DNA of 64,000 bases from Mitsuokella sp047974105 (lineage in GTDB: Bacteria; Bacillota; Negativicutes; Selenomonadales; Selenomonadaceae): positions 248,001-312,000 of the forward strand of contig NZ_JBHYRS010000001.1 of assembly GCF_047974105.1 (NCBI RefSeq), written 5' to 3'. The first letter of the stretch is position 1. Each line of letters begins with the position of its first letter. This document shows, in pieces, positions 30,044 through 39,650 of this stretch. Under the pieces are notes generated by a model that saw nothing but the letters and a program-made list of their open reading frames with translations, did no database searches and was not told where the DNA came from. Made by a program: the position numbers and the translations under genes.

Positions 30044-32098
30044 TCAGGCCAGGACAATCTTCGTGAAATCGGCAATGCGGTTCACGAGGGTATCAATGGA
30101 CTTCAGGAGTGCGAGACGGTTGTTCTTGATCTTCTCGTCCTTATCCATGACCATGACATCATCGAAGAACGCATTGATGGGCTGCTCGAGCTCGGCAAGA
30201 GCCGCGATGGCCTCAGCATAAGCTTCTTTCTTGATATCGCCGTCCACGGCAGCGGCCGCTTTTTCATAAGCGGCGAAGAGATTTTTCTCTGCGTCGTTCT
30301 GGAACAGGGCGGGACTTACTTCAGCCGCTTCGGCTTTCTTCGCGAGATTTGCCACGCGGACAAAGGCCTGAATGCCAGCTTCCGCCTTGGCAGAGGCCAC
30401 AAAGTCGGCAACAGCTTTGGCACGCAGAGCTACGGCATAAATATCATCGACATCCGCAAGAACGGCGTCGACGACATCATAGCGGATATCCTCGAGCACG
30501 TTCTTGAGGCGCAGGCGCATGAAGTCGGCCACATCCTGCTGCATCTTGGCGCGGGCCTTTTCGTCCGTGATGCCATAGAGGTCCATGGACTTGGCGACGA
30601 TGGCAGCAAGGCTCAGATGATACTGGGCTTCAATGATCATGTTGACGAGGCCGAGTGCCTGACGGCGCAGGGCAAACGGGTCCTGCGAGCCCGTCGGAAT
30701 CTTGCCGAGGCTGAACGTGCCGACAATCGTATCAATCTTATCGGCGAGGCTCACGATGCGGCCGGCCGTCGTCTGCGGCTGACTGTCGCCGGCAAAACGC
30801 GGCTTGTAATGCTCGTCGATGGCAATGGCGACTTTCTCGCACTCGCCGTCGAGTTTTGCGTATTCGCGGCCCATGATGCCCTGCAGTTCCGTGAACTCCG
30901 TGACCATGCCCGTGACGAGGTCTGCCTTCGAGAGGATGGCAGCGCGCTTTGCATGTTTATGTGCCTTCTCGTCGGCGCCGATGGCATCCGCGATGAAGTC
31001 CGCGAGTTTTTCGAGGCGTTCCGTCTTCTCATACATCGTGCCGAGGCCCTGCTGGAAGACAACGGTCTTGAGTTTCTCGCGATGTTCTTCAAGACTCTTC
31101 TTGCGGTCTTCGTCGAAGAAGAACTGCGCGTCAGCGAGGCGGGCACGCAGCACGCGCTCATTGCCATGCTGGACCGTCTCGAGGTACTCTTTGCCGCCGT
31201 TGCGGACCGTGATGAAGAGAGGCAGGAGCTTGCCTTCGGCCGTCTTGACCGGGAAATAGCGCTGATGGTCGCGCATCGGCGTGATGACAGCTTCCGGCGG
31301 CAGGGCGAGGTATTTCTCCTCGAATTTGCCGCAGAGCGCCGTCGGATACTCGACGAGGTAAAGAACTTCCTCGAGCAGGTCTTCCGTGATTTCGGCCTGA
31401 CCGCCGTTTTCCTTCGCGACTGCTTCAATCTGCTCGCGGATCATGGCCTTGCGCTTGTCCTGATCGACGATGATGAAGTTCTCTTCACAGGCTTTCTCGT
31501 AGTCATCGGCAGAAGCGATCTCAAAATCGCCCTGCGAGAGGAAGCGGTGGCCGCGCGACGTGCGTCCCGACTTGACGTTGGCAAGCTCAAACGGGATGAC
31601 GTCCTTGTCGTAAAGGGCGACGAACCAGCGGATCGGGCGGATGAACTTGAAGTCGAGGCTGCCCCAGCGCATATTGTTCGGGAACGAAAGGCCGCAGACG
31701 AGGTCCGGCAGCAGCGTTTCGAGAAGTCTGGCCGTCGGCTGTCCCTCTTCGTGTACTTCTGCATAGACATAACCGTCCTTGACGACAAGGTCCTCAGGAG
31801 CCACGTGCTGGCCGCGGGCAAAGCCCCGTGCTGCCTTCGTCGGCTTGCCGTCGGCGTCAAAGGCAATCTTGACGGACGGACCGCGATTCTCGCTCGTGAC
31901 ATCTTCCTGCTTTTCGGCAAGGCCTTTTACGAGCAGGGCCGTGCGGCGCGGCGTGCCAAGCGTGCGGATGGAATCAAAGGCAATGCGGTTTTCCTTAAAT
32001 GCCTGTTCGGCATGTTCTTTGAGCTGGGCCAGTGTGCCCGGCATGACATGGGCAGGAACTTCTTCCGTGCCGATTTCAAATAACAGATCTTTGGCCAT
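30044..32098 (-). CDS. glyS: Glycyl-tRNA synthetase beta subunit
   Basis: The 684-aa beta chain of the alpha2beta2 bacterial GlyRS opens with MAKDLLFEIGTEEVP, holds tRNA-binding and HD-like domains, and has a C-terminal DALR anticodon-binding region. It partners with GlyQ, 3 bp upstream on the same transcript, under the glyQ T-box. The length is normal. Confidence 0.98.
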   Translation of the reverse strand: MAKDLLFEIGTEEVPAHVMPGTLAQLKEHAEQAFKENRIAFDSIRTLGTPRRTALLVKGLAEKQEDVTSENRGPSVKIAFDADGKPTKAARGFARGQHVAPEDLVVKDGYVYAEVHEEGQPTARLLETLLPDLVCGLSFPNNMRWGSLDFKFIRPIRWFVALYDKDVIPFELANVKSGRTSRGHRFLSQGDFEIASADDYEKACEENFIIVDQDKRKAMIREQIEAVAKENGGQAEITEDLLEEVLYLVEYPTALCGKFEEKYLALPPEAVITPMRDHQRYFPVKTAEGKLLPLFITVRNGGKEYLETVQHGNERVLRARLADAQFFFDEDRKKSLEEHREKLKTVVFQQGLGTMYEKTERLEKLADFIADAIGADEKAHKHAKRAAILSKADLVTGMVTEFTELQGIMGREYAKLDGECEKVAIAIDEHYKPRFAGDSQPQTTAGRIVSLADKIDTIVGTFSLGKIPTGSQDPFALRRQALGLVNMIIEAQYHLSLAAIVAKSMDLYGITDEKARAKMQQDVADFMRLRLKNVLEDIRYDVVDAVLADVDDIYAVALRAKAVADFVASAKAEAGIQAFVRVANLAKKAEAAEVSPALFQNDAEKNLFAAYEKAAAAVDGDIKKEAYAEAIAALAELEQPINAFFDDVMVMDKDEKIKNNRLALLKSIDTLVNRIADFTKIVLA

Positions 32099-32101
32099 GG
32101 C

Positions 32102-32980
32102 TCACTTCTCCCCTCTGTGCAGCATCGGATACCCGAGCTCTTCACGCTGTTTCAGATAACACTCGGCGCAGAGACGCGCGAGTTTTCTCACGCGGCCGAT
32201 GAAGGCTGCGCGCTGCGAAACCGAGATGGCACCGCGGGCATCGAGCAGATTGAACGTATGCGAGCATTTGAGCACGTAGTCGTATGCCGGATGAACGTAG
32301 CCCTTCTCGATGATGCGCACGGCCTCTTTCTCGTATTTGTCGAAGAGGTCGAAAAGCAGTGCTTCGTCCGAAAGGTCGAAGGCATAGACCGACTGCTCGT
32401 ACTCATTCTGATGGAAGACATCACCGTACGTATAATCATCCGTCCACTGGATGTCGTAAACATTCTCGACACCCTGGATGTACATGGCGAGACGCTCGAG
32501 GCCGTACGTGATTTCCGAAGCGACGGGACGTACGTCCTGGCTGCCTACCTGCTGGAAATACGTGAACTGCGTGATTTCCATGCCGTCGAGCCAGACTTCC
32601 CAGCCAAGGCCCCAGGCACCGAGCGTCGGCGACTCCCAGTTATCCTCGACAAAGCGGATATCGTGCTGCTTCGGGTCAATGCCGAGGCGCTCAAGGCTCT
32701 CGAGATACAGCTCCTGAATGTTGTCAGGCGACGGTTTCATGATGACCTGGAACTGATGATGCTGGTACAGGCGGTTCGGATTATCGCCATAGCGGCCGTC
32801 GGCCGGACGACGCGAAGGCTCGACGTAAGCGACATGCCACGGCTCCGGGCCGAGCACGCGCAGAAAAGTCGACGGATTCATCGTGCCGGCGCCCTTCTCG
32901 ACATCATATGGCTCTGCCAAGATGCAGCCCTGTTCCGACCAGAATTTCTGCAGGGCCAGGATGATTTCCTGAAATTTCAT
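32102..32980 (-). CDS. glyQ: Glycyl-tRNA synthetase alpha subunit
   Basis: The 292-aa class II catalytic chain charges tRNA-Gly together with GlyS. Motifs WSEQGCIL, FLRVLGPEPW, VEPSRRPADGRYGDNPNRLYQHHQFQ and GLGWEVWLDGMEITQFTYFQQ are diagnostic. The ATG lies after GGAGTTG. A T-box leader precedes it. Confidence 0.98.
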   Translation of the reverse strand: MKFQEIILALQKFWSEQGCILAEPYDVEKGAGTMNPSTFLRVLGPEPWHVAYVEPSRRPADGRYGDNPNRLYQHHQFQVIMKPSPDNIQELYLESLERLGIDPKQHDIRFVEDNWESPTLGAWGLGWEVWLDGMEITQFTYFQQVGSQDVRPVASEITYGLERLAMYIQGVENVYDIQWTDDYTYGDVFHQNEYEQSVYAFDLSDEALLFDLFDKYEKEAVRIIEKGYVHPAYDYVLKCSHTFNLLDARGAISVSQRAAFIGRVRKLARLCAECYLKQREELGYPMLHRGEK

Positions 32981-33022
32981 GGGAACAACTCCTTTTCCTC
33001 TATATCTGTCACAGAAACAAAT

Positions 33023-33270
33023 AAAAATCTCGTTCCTGCAACGTAACGTTACAGGGACGAGACTTGTTTTTTATCAAGTACCGCGGTTCCACCCTGATTG
33101 ACCTTCCCGCATGCTGAAAAGATGCCGGAAAGCCCGCCTCAAGTTATGGGATTATGCTCCGAAGTGCCTTTCGTCTCATTTCATGTTTTTCATGCTTAAA
33201 AAATCATGGACAGCCTCACACCATCGCTGTCTCGCTGGATAGGAGATTACTCTTCTTCATCATTGCTACC
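33023..33270 (-). promoter_or_regulatory. T-box riboswitch of glyQS
   Basis: On the minus strand the core AGGGTGGAACCGCGGTAC (33078-33095 region) is followed by a terminator hairpin (about 33029-33062) with TTTTTATTT. In Stem I, GACGAAAGGCACTTC places GGC (33168-33166), a Gly codon, in the specifier loop exactly as in Bacillus glyQS leaders. GGTGTGAGG lies in the distal part of Stem I. The remaining bases to 33353 show nothing else recognisable. Confidence 0.95.
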
Positions 33271-33353
33271 TACGAGTTTAGCAAAAGGCTTAAGACTTGT
33301 CAACCGCTTCGGCGCATTCCGCAGGCTGCGTCAGGCAATCAGGAAAAAGGAAC

Positions 33354-34886
33354 TCAGCCCTTCTGCCACATGATAATGAGCGGCTTGCCGTATTCCTTCT
33401 TGAACTGCTTGCAGTACGACTTCATCTCAAACTCTGCCGCGCTGTGGTCCTCGCCCTTCTTGCCGCGCAGCGAGAGCACGACGGCCTCTTCATCGTCGGC
33501 GACGTCAATCTTGCGCACGACGCCTTCATACGTCACATCGGCAGCCTCGGCAAGGGCCAGCAGCAGCGCAAGGCGTCTGACTTTTTTCCAGTCAGCCGGC
33601 GTCAGCATCATCGCGTAGCGGTAGGCGCGCATGATTTTATTGCTGATGCCGTGATGGAAGCCCGCAATGAACGCAGCCTTGAGCTGTTCGAGCTGGCGCA
33701 TGCCGTAAAGCGGCGCATGCGCGATGATAAAGGCCGAATGGCGTGCATGGTCGTAATAATTGACGACCTTGCCCGAATCGTGCAGCCAGGCCGCGACCTC
33801 TAAAAGGCTGCGGTCGCGCCGCGTCGCTTCATGTGATTTTTTGAGCTGGTCGAAGAGGCTCAGCGCAAGATTCTTCACGCGCTCGAGGTGCTCCATGCGG
33901 CGGTCGGCACTCAGGAGATAGTTGTGTACGCTCTCGCGCAGGACATCCTGCACGATTGGGCCCTGACCGTATTTTTCACCGTAATACTCGAAGAACACGC
34001 CGTCGCGCAGGCCGCAGCCGGAAACGATGATGTTCTGTCCGCCCGCAAACTCCATGAGCGTATTGACGATGATGCTGCCCGCGACGATGAGGTCCGCACG
34101 CTCCGAAGAGAGCCCCTTCATGCGGCGGCGGGCCGAAAGATTTGACTTGATGATGTCCGCGTGCATCTCTTCAAAGCGCTTGCGCGGGATGATGTAGTTG
34201 TGGATGCGCGAAAGCTGATAGTTTGTGCGCGCCTGGTCCATCTTGGCAAAGTTGCGGACCGTGCCGCCGACGCCGATGACCGGCAGATTCGTGTCCGCCG
34301 CCCACGGAATCATCTCTTCGTACTTTGTGCGCACGAACTCAATGCAGCGCTCAATGGCCGCGCCCGTGACCTTATCCCCGAGATTGAACGCATCCGTCAC
34401 GGTCACGGCACCAATCGGCACGGAGACGGACTCGACAATTTTGCGGTCGCGTACGAGCGAGACTTCGATGGACGCGCCGCCGAGGTCGAACTGCAGATAA
34501 TTTCGTTCGTCAATCGTGTTGACGACACCGAGATAGCCGAGATACGCCTCGCGTTCCCCCGAGATGACCTCAATCTCAATGCCCGTCTCGCGCTTGATGC
34601 GCTCAATGAACTCCGCGCCGTCTGAAGCATTGCGCGCAGCTGCCGTCGCCACGGCGATGCATTTTGTCACCTGCATGACCTCCATCATGTGCTTGTAGAC
34701 ATGCAGGCAGGCCATTGCCCGCTCCACGCCCTCCGGATTGAGTTTTCCTGTTTCCGACATGCCGCGCCCGAGCCTTATGGCCTCTTTCTGCTGATATTCG
34801 AGATGATAGGCCTTGTTGTCTGCCACCTGCATGACAATAAAGCGAATCGAGTTCGACCCCATATCGATGATTGCCACTCTCTCCAT
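33354..34886 (-). CDS. ppx: Exopolyphosphatase/guanosine pentaphosphate phosphohydrolase (Ppx/GppA family)
   Basis: The 510-aa protein has an actin-like ATPase fold with IDMGSNSIR (residues 7-15), ISGEREAYLG (catalytic Glu) and DLGGASIEV (phosphate loop), then an HD domain with AAWLHDSGKVVNYYDH. It should hydrolyse terminal phosphates of polyphosphate or pppGpp. All key motifs are intact, unlike the neighbour at 35235. The start is chosen from AAGGGGG 9 nt upstream; an upstream ATG at 34919 has no signal. It is divergent from the ppx-like/ppk1 operon. Confidence 0.94.
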   Translation of the reverse strand: MERVAIIDMGSNSIRFIVMQVADNKAYHLEYQQKEAIRLGRGMSETGKLNPEGVERAMACLHVYKHMMEVMQVTKCIAVATAAARNASDGAEFIERIKRETGIEIEVISGEREAYLGYLGVVNTIDERNYLQFDLGGASIEVSLVRDRKIVESVSVPIGAVTVTDAFNLGDKVTGAAIERCIEFVRTKYEEMIPWAADTNLPVIGVGGTVRNFAKMDQARTNYQLSRIHNYIIPRKRFEEMHADIIKSNLSARRRMKGLSSERADLIVAGSIIVNTLMEFAGGQNIIVSGCGLRDGVFFEYYGEKYGQGPIVQDVLRESVHNYLLSADRRMEHLERVKNLALSLFDQLKKSHEATRRDRSLLEVAAWLHDSGKVVNYYDHARHSAFIIAHAPLYGMRQLEQLKAAFIAGFHHGISNKIMRAYRYAMMLTPADWKKVRRLALLLALAEAADVTYEGVVRKIDVADDEEAVVLSLRGKKGEDHSAAEFEMKSYCKQFKKEYGKPLIIMWQKG

Positions 34887-35113
34887 GAACGGAATCCCCC
34901 TTGTCTTGCTTGAATGCATCTGTATATTTTATGAAATTTATAATTCGGATAATTTTAGTATAACAATTCAGACGGTATGCTTCAAGATAATTCAAAATTT
35001 CTCCATAATGAGGTATAATTAAACTTACATTCTTATCGATGAAATACAGGCCATGACGAATATGTTTTTCATGCTGTACCGAGTATAAGAATGCCTGTCT
35101 GCGTTTCCTTACC

Positions 35114-35141
35114 TTAACAAAAAATTTACGTAAAAGTAACG
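35114..35141 (+). promoter_or_regulatory. Candidate PhoP box upstream of ppx-like/ppk1
   Basis: Three direct repeats, TTAACA (35114-35119), TTTACG (35125-35130) and GTAACG (35136-35141), are each separated by 5 bp. The 11-bp period fits the TT(A/T)ACA-N5 PhoP binding pattern of Firmicutes. A TACAAT -10-like box lies at 35162. The rest of 34887-35234 shows no gene. Confidence 0.6.
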
Positions 35142-35234
35142 CGGAAAGCGCAGCAACTGCTTACAATATAAATTATGGGTATATCGGCTCTTCGCTATGG
35201 AGCACCGACCAGTACTCCAGAAAGGATGTTATTT

Positions 35235-36773
35235 ATGAAGAAAAAGTCGATTTTCGGCATCGTTCACATCGGCTCCATCCACACGAGCATGGCCATCGTG
35301 GATTATCGTTCCCCGACGGACATCAAAGTGATTGAATCGGCCAATAAAGAACTGCCGCTCGGCGAGGAAGTTTTCCGCACACACCGGCTCTCCTTTGCCT
35401 CCATCCACGAGCTCAGCCGTATCCTGCAGGGCTTCCGTCAGCTGCTGCTCGATTATCAGGTTGACACGGTCTATCCGATTGCGACGACCGTGATCCGTGA
35501 AGCGGAAAATCGCCTTGGCATTCTCGACCTGCTCGCCATGCGCACGGGATTCCGCTTTCACGTTGCCGACATGACGGAAGAAGTGTATTACAAATTCTTC
35601 GCCCTGCATCATTTCCTCAAAAAGAACGAAATGGTCGGCAAGAAACCGACGCTGCTCTTAGATGTCACGTCAGGCGGTCTCGGCTTCACGGGCTGGCAGG
35701 ACGGCACGCTGCTGTTTCAGACGAATGTCACGGGCGGCCGCCTCAGCGTCCTTGAGCACTTCACCGAGGAAGAGCGCGTCGATGTCATGTTCCCGTCGGC
35801 CGTGCGCGACTATCTGCACGCTTCGCTCTCGTCCCTCTGGCCGCGCATCGAGCATGCGGACATCCACACACTCGTACTCACGGGCTTTGAAGCGCGCATC
35901 CTCGTCTCGCATCTCACGGAAGGCGCGAATACATCGTATCCGGCCGTCATCGACCCGCGCAAATTCCTGCAGATTGCCGAATCCTTAATGCCTTTAACCA
36001 CGCATAAGCTCATGCAGGCCTTTCATCTCAGCGAACGCAGGGCACAGCTCCTGCTGCCGACACTGCTTCTTTATGAAGAAGTCGTGCGCACGCTCAACAT
36101 CGACACGATTCTCGTCATGGATACGACGTTTCTCTACGGCTATGCAGCCTGGTGCGGCGCGCGAGAAATCAGCCCTAAGGCCATCACTGAGCAGGACGAT
36201 TTGCTCCTCGATCTCGCGCGCAGCATCGCTATGCGCTACAACTGCAACCTGCCGCACATCAGCCGCATCGATGAGTACGCGACGAAGCTCTTTGACGGAC
36301 TGCGCCGCGTCCACGGGCTCACGCCGCGCCACCGCCTGCTGCTGCGCATGAGCTGCCTGCTGCACGAAACGGGCAAATTCGTCAATCTGCGCAACTATCC
36401 GCTGCATTCGTGGCAGATCATCATGGGCACGGACATCTTTGGCATTACGGATGCCGAAAAAGAGGTCATCGCCTGCATCAGCTACTATTATCACCGCGAC
36501 AACCCCGGCAAGAAAGACGCACATTACCAGCGCCTGACGCAGACGCAGAAAATCGTTGCGGATAAATGCTGTGCCATCCTGCGCCTCGCCGATGCACTCG
36601 ACCAGGGCCACAGCGGCCGCATCCAGGGACTTTCTGTCCGCCTCGTAAAAGAAAAACTCTACGTCAACTACACCTCGGAATACGATATTTCGCTGATTCG
36701 CTGGACCTTCAAGCAGGCCTCGACGCTCTTCCGCGAAATCTTTGGCATCGAGCCTGTCTTAAGGAGGAAATAA
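35235..36773 (+). CDS. Ppx/GppA-like protein with degenerate active site and HD-like domain
   Basis: The 512-aa protein shares the Ppx/GppA layout (actin-like domains about 1-300, HD-like domain about 310-500) but lacks key residues. The first phosphate loop reads VHIGSIHTS instead of IDxGSxS. The DxGGGSxE loop is replaced by DVTSGGLGFTG. The HD motif reads LLHETGKF. It is therefore probably not an active exopolyphosphatase and may act as a regulator or scaffold. It ends 2 bp before ppk1 and is probably cotranscribed with it. The start is the ATG 9 nt after AAAGG. Confidence 0.85.
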   Translation: MKKKSIFGIVHIGSIHTSMAIVDYRSPTDIKVIESANKELPLGEEVFRTHRLSFASIHELSRILQGFRQLLLDYQVDTVYPIATTVIREAENRLGILDLLAMRTGFRFHVADMTEEVYYKFFALHHFLKKNEMVGKKPTLLLDVTSGGLGFTGWQDGTLLFQTNVTGGRLSVLEHFTEEERVDVMFPSAVRDYLHASLSSLWPRIEHADIHTLVLTGFEARILVSHLTEGANTSYPAVIDPRKFLQIAESLMPLTTHKLMQAFHLSERRAQLLLPTLLLYEEVVRTLNIDTILVMDTTFLYGYAAWCGAREISPKAITEQDDLLLDLARSIAMRYNCNLPHISRIDEYATKLFDGLRRVHGLTPRHRLLLRMSCLLHETGKFVNLRNYPLHSWQIIMGTDIFGITDAEKEVIACISYYYHRDNPGKKDAHYQRLTQTQKIVADKCCAILRLADALDQGHSGRIQGLSVRLVKEKLYVNYTSEYDISLIRWTFKQASTLFREIFGIEPVLRRK

Positions 36774-36775
36774 AT

Positions 36776-38839
36776 ATGGATTTGAATTTCAATGACCGTC
36801 AATATTATCTGAACCGCGAATGCACGTGGCTGAGCTTCAACCAGCGCGTGCTGCGCGAATCCACGAGCGAGGACAATCCGCTTTTGGAGCGCCTGCGCTT
36901 CATCGCCATCACCTGCTCCAACCTCGACGAGTTCTTCATGATCCGCGTCGCCGGCCTCAAGCATCTCATCGAAAGCGGCGTCAAGCATCACGACATCAGC
37001 GGCCTGACCCCTCAGGGCCAGATGGACGCCGTCAGCAAGATTGCGCACGAGCAGATGCATGACATCGACCGCTGCCTCAAGGCGACGCTCGCCGAGCTTG
37101 AGATGCACGGCATCCGCTTCATCCATCCTGCGGACCTCGACACGAAGCAGGAGCTCTGGCTGACGGAATTCTTCGAGCGCGAGATTTTCCCAGTCGTCAC
37201 GCCGATGGCCATCGACCCGTCGCATCCGTTCCCGTTTCTGACGAGCAAGAGCCTGAACCTCGCCGTTCACCTCAAGCGCCCCGAAGACAAGGATGTCCGC
37301 CTCGCCATCCTGCCTGTGCCGGTCTCCGTCATCGGCCGCCTCATCAAGGTGCCGGAAGTCCAGCACTACCTCTATCTTGAGGACATTCTGAGCTACTTTG
37401 CCAACCGCTTCTTTACGGGCTATGAAATCATCGAGACGACGCCGTTCCGCGTCACGCGCGATGCCGACCTCGATATCCGCGAAGACGTCGACGACCTGCT
37501 GCTCGAAGTCGAAAAATCCCTCGAAAAGCGCCGCAAGGGCGCGGCCGTCCGCCTCGAGCTCGCCAAGACGAGCTCCAAAGAGACGCGCAAAATCCTGGAA
37601 AAGGAACTCGAACTCAAGGAAGAGGATATCTACACGATTGACGGCCCGCTCGGCGCTTCGTTCTTCTCCTCTTTCGCAAATATCAAGGGCTATGACGACC
37701 TTCGCTACGAACCATTCGTACCGCAGCCGTCCATCGAGCTCTCCGCGCGCCATACCAAAGATATCTGGGCCGCCATCCGCGAAAAAGATGTACTCGTCCA
37801 TCATCCGTATGAAACGTTCGCCACAGTCGAAAATTTCATCCGCACGGCTGCGGACGATGAAGCGGTCCTTGCCATCAAGCAGACGCTTTACCGCGTATCG
37901 AGCAAATCGCCGATCATCTCGGCCCTTGCCGATGCCGCGCGCAACGGCAAACAGGTCACGGTCCTCATGGAAGTCAAGGCCCGTTTCGATGAAGAGAACA
38001 ACATCATCATGGCCCGCCGCCTCGAAGAAGCCGGCTGCCATGTCATTTACGGCATTCTCGGCCTCAAGACGCACTCGAAGATCACGATGGTCGTGCGCCG
38101 CGAAGAAGACGGCATCCGCCGCTACTGCCATCTGGCCACGGGCAACTACAACGGCTCAACGGCCAAGATTTACACGGATATCGGCCTGATGACCGCCGAC
38201 AACGAAATTGGCGTCGACGGTTCGCGCTTCTTCAACTTCCTCTCGGGCTTCAGCGATCCGCCGACCTGGAACAAGCTCATCGTCGCGCCGCTGAATCTGC
38301 GCGAGACCATCATGGCCGAGATTGACCAGGAAATCGAGCATGCTAAGCGCGGCGAACCGGCCTACATCGCCGCCAAGATGAACTCCCTGCTCGACCGCTT
38401 CATCATCGCAAAACTCTACGAGGCCTCGGCTGCCGGCGTCAAGATTGACCTCATCGTCCGCGGCATCTGCGTCCTGCGTCCGGGCGTGCCGGGTGTCAGC
38501 GAAAACATCCATGTCCGCAGCATCGTCGGCCGCTTCCTCGAGCACAGCCGCATCCTCTACTGCTATAACGGCGGCCGCGAAGATGTCTTCATCTCCTCGG
38601 CCGACTGGATGCCGCGCAACCTCAACAACCGCGTAGAGCTCATGATCCCGATCCGCGAGCAGGACCACAAAAACCGCCTGCATGCCATCCTGCAGACGTA
38701 CCTCAAGGACAACACGAAGGCCTATCTCATGCGTGCTGACGGTTCCTATGTCCGCGCTTCGTGCCGCAAGGGCCAGACGCCGGTCGGCGCTCAGCAGACC
38801 TTCATGGAAACGGCACTCAAGGGCAAAACGCTCGGCTGA
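36776..38839 (+). CDS. ppk1: Polyphosphate kinase
   Basis: Ppk1 makes polyphosphate from ATP. The 687-aa protein contains the N domain (LNRECTWLSFNQRVL), PLD-like C1/C2 domains with the autophosphorylated His in GLKTHSKITMVVRRE (about 437-443) and the later YCHLATGNYNGSTA segment, and a second catalytic His in the C2 domain. The length is normal. AAGGAGG is 7 nt upstream. It follows the degenerate Ppx/GppA-like gene and a PhoP-box-like promoter, so induction under phosphate limitation is likely. Confidence 0.98.
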   Translation: MDLNFNDRQYYLNRECTWLSFNQRVLRESTSEDNPLLERLRFIAITCSNLDEFFMIRVAGLKHLIESGVKHHDISGLTPQGQMDAVSKIAHEQMHDIDRCLKATLAELEMHGIRFIHPADLDTKQELWLTEFFEREIFPVVTPMAIDPSHPFPFLTSKSLNLAVHLKRPEDKDVRLAILPVPVSVIGRLIKVPEVQHYLYLEDILSYFANRFFTGYEIIETTPFRVTRDADLDIREDVDDLLLEVEKSLEKRRKGAAVRLELAKTSSKETRKILEKELELKEEDIYTIDGPLGASFFSSFANIKGYDDLRYEPFVPQPSIELSARHTKDIWAAIREKDVLVHHPYETFATVENFIRTAADDEAVLAIKQTLYRVSSKSPIISALADAARNGKQVTVLMEVKARFDEENNIIMARRLEEAGCHVIYGILGLKTHSKITMVVRREEDGIRRYCHLATGNYNGSTAKIYTDIGLMTADNEIGVDGSRFFNFLSGFSDPPTWNKLIVAPLNLRETIMAEIDQEIEHAKRGEPAYIAAKMNSLLDRFIIAKLYEASAAGVKIDLIVRGICVLRPGVPGVSENIHVRSIVGRFLEHSRILYCYNGGREDVFISSADWMPRNLNNRVELMIPIREQDHKNRLHAILQTYLKDNTKAYLMRADGSYVRASCRKGQTPVGAQQTFMETALKGKTLG

Positions 38840-38867
38840 TTTCCTTTCATCTAATTTCATACAGACA

Positions 38868-38900
38868 GCAAAAAAAGACATCCTCAGGGATGTCTTTTTT
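38868..38900. terminator. Bidirectional terminator between ppk1 and recO
   Basis: AAAAAAGACATCC and GGGATGTCTTTTTT form a hairpin with a 3-nt loop between the two convergent genes. Confidence 0.9.
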
Positions 38901-38913
38901 GTTACGAAAATAT

Positions 38914-39648
38914 TCAAGTCATGCTGAGCTGCTGGATAAAGGCCAGTGACTTCAGCGGACGTCCGAGAAGCTCCTGCAGGTACTGCAAAAGCAGCTGTTC
39001 GGCAGTCATGAGCAAAGTCGAGGAAAGACGCATGGTCCCTTGCTGCCAGTCAAAATCGCGCAGGCCGATGATAAAATGGCGCAGTTCCGCAGGAAAAGGC
39101 TTTGCCGACGCTGTCCGGCAGTTTTCGCAGAGCACGCCGCCCTCGCTGATGGCAAAGAAAGCATCGCCTTCTATTTTTTTGCCGCAGTGCACGCAGTGCT
39201 CATAATGAAGCTGCAGGCCCGTGAATTCCATGAGCTGGTAGACGGCGGCCAGCGCGGTCACGCGCGGATTGCGCCGCTCAAAGGCTTCGAGAATCTGCAG
39301 CAGGAGCTCAAACATCTTCGGCTCCGGCTGCCCTTCGGGCAGGAACTCACGCAAAAATTCCGCGACAAAACTGCCATAGGCCATGGCTGTGAGGTCCTCA
39401 CTGAGCTTCTTGTAATGATGGCGCAAAAGGCACTGGCGCACCGTATCGACGCGCCGCCCTTCCGATAATTGCAAATCGAGATGCGAAAACATCTGCATGC
39501 CTCCGGCCAAAGGGCTTCTCGGTCTGCGGCAGCCAAAGGCCGCGGCTTTTACGAGGCCGCGCTCTTTGGTGAAAAATGTCATCATCTTATCCGCGTCGCC
39601 CCAGTTTTTCGCGCCGAGCACGACTGCTTCAGTCTGGTAGATGGCCAT
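38914..39648 (-). CDS. recO: DNA repair protein RecO
   Basis: RecO loads RecA and anneals strands in the RecFOR pathway. The 244-aa protein has the N-terminal OB fold (VVLGAKNWGDADKMMTFFTKERG) and a C-terminal four-cysteine zinc site (CVHCGKK...CENC, about 150-175). It is the last gene of a phoH-ybeY-era-DUF502-recO unit and starts 2 bp after the DUF502 gene. Confidence 0.96.
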   Translation of the reverse strand: MAIYQTEAVVLGAKNWGDADKMMTFFTKERGLVKAAAFGCRRPRSPLAGGMQMFSHLDLQLSEGRRVDTVRQCLLRHHYKKLSEDLTAMAYGSFVAEFLREFLPEGQPEPKMFELLLQILEAFERRNPRVTALAAVYQLMEFTGLQLHYEHCVHCGKKIEGDAFFAISEGGVLCENCRTASAKPFPAELRHFIIGLRDFDWQQGTMRLSSTLLMTAEQLLLQYLQELLGRPLKSLAFIQQLSMT

Positions 39649-39650
39649 GC

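Noticed and set aside
30617..32083. 488-codon plus-strand frame within glyS
   Set aside because: It is antisense to glyS and has no family features.
33354..34919. Upstream start for ppx
   Set aside because: The ATG at 34886 has the ribosome binding site and matches the family N-terminus (IDMGSNS). The upstream extension does not.
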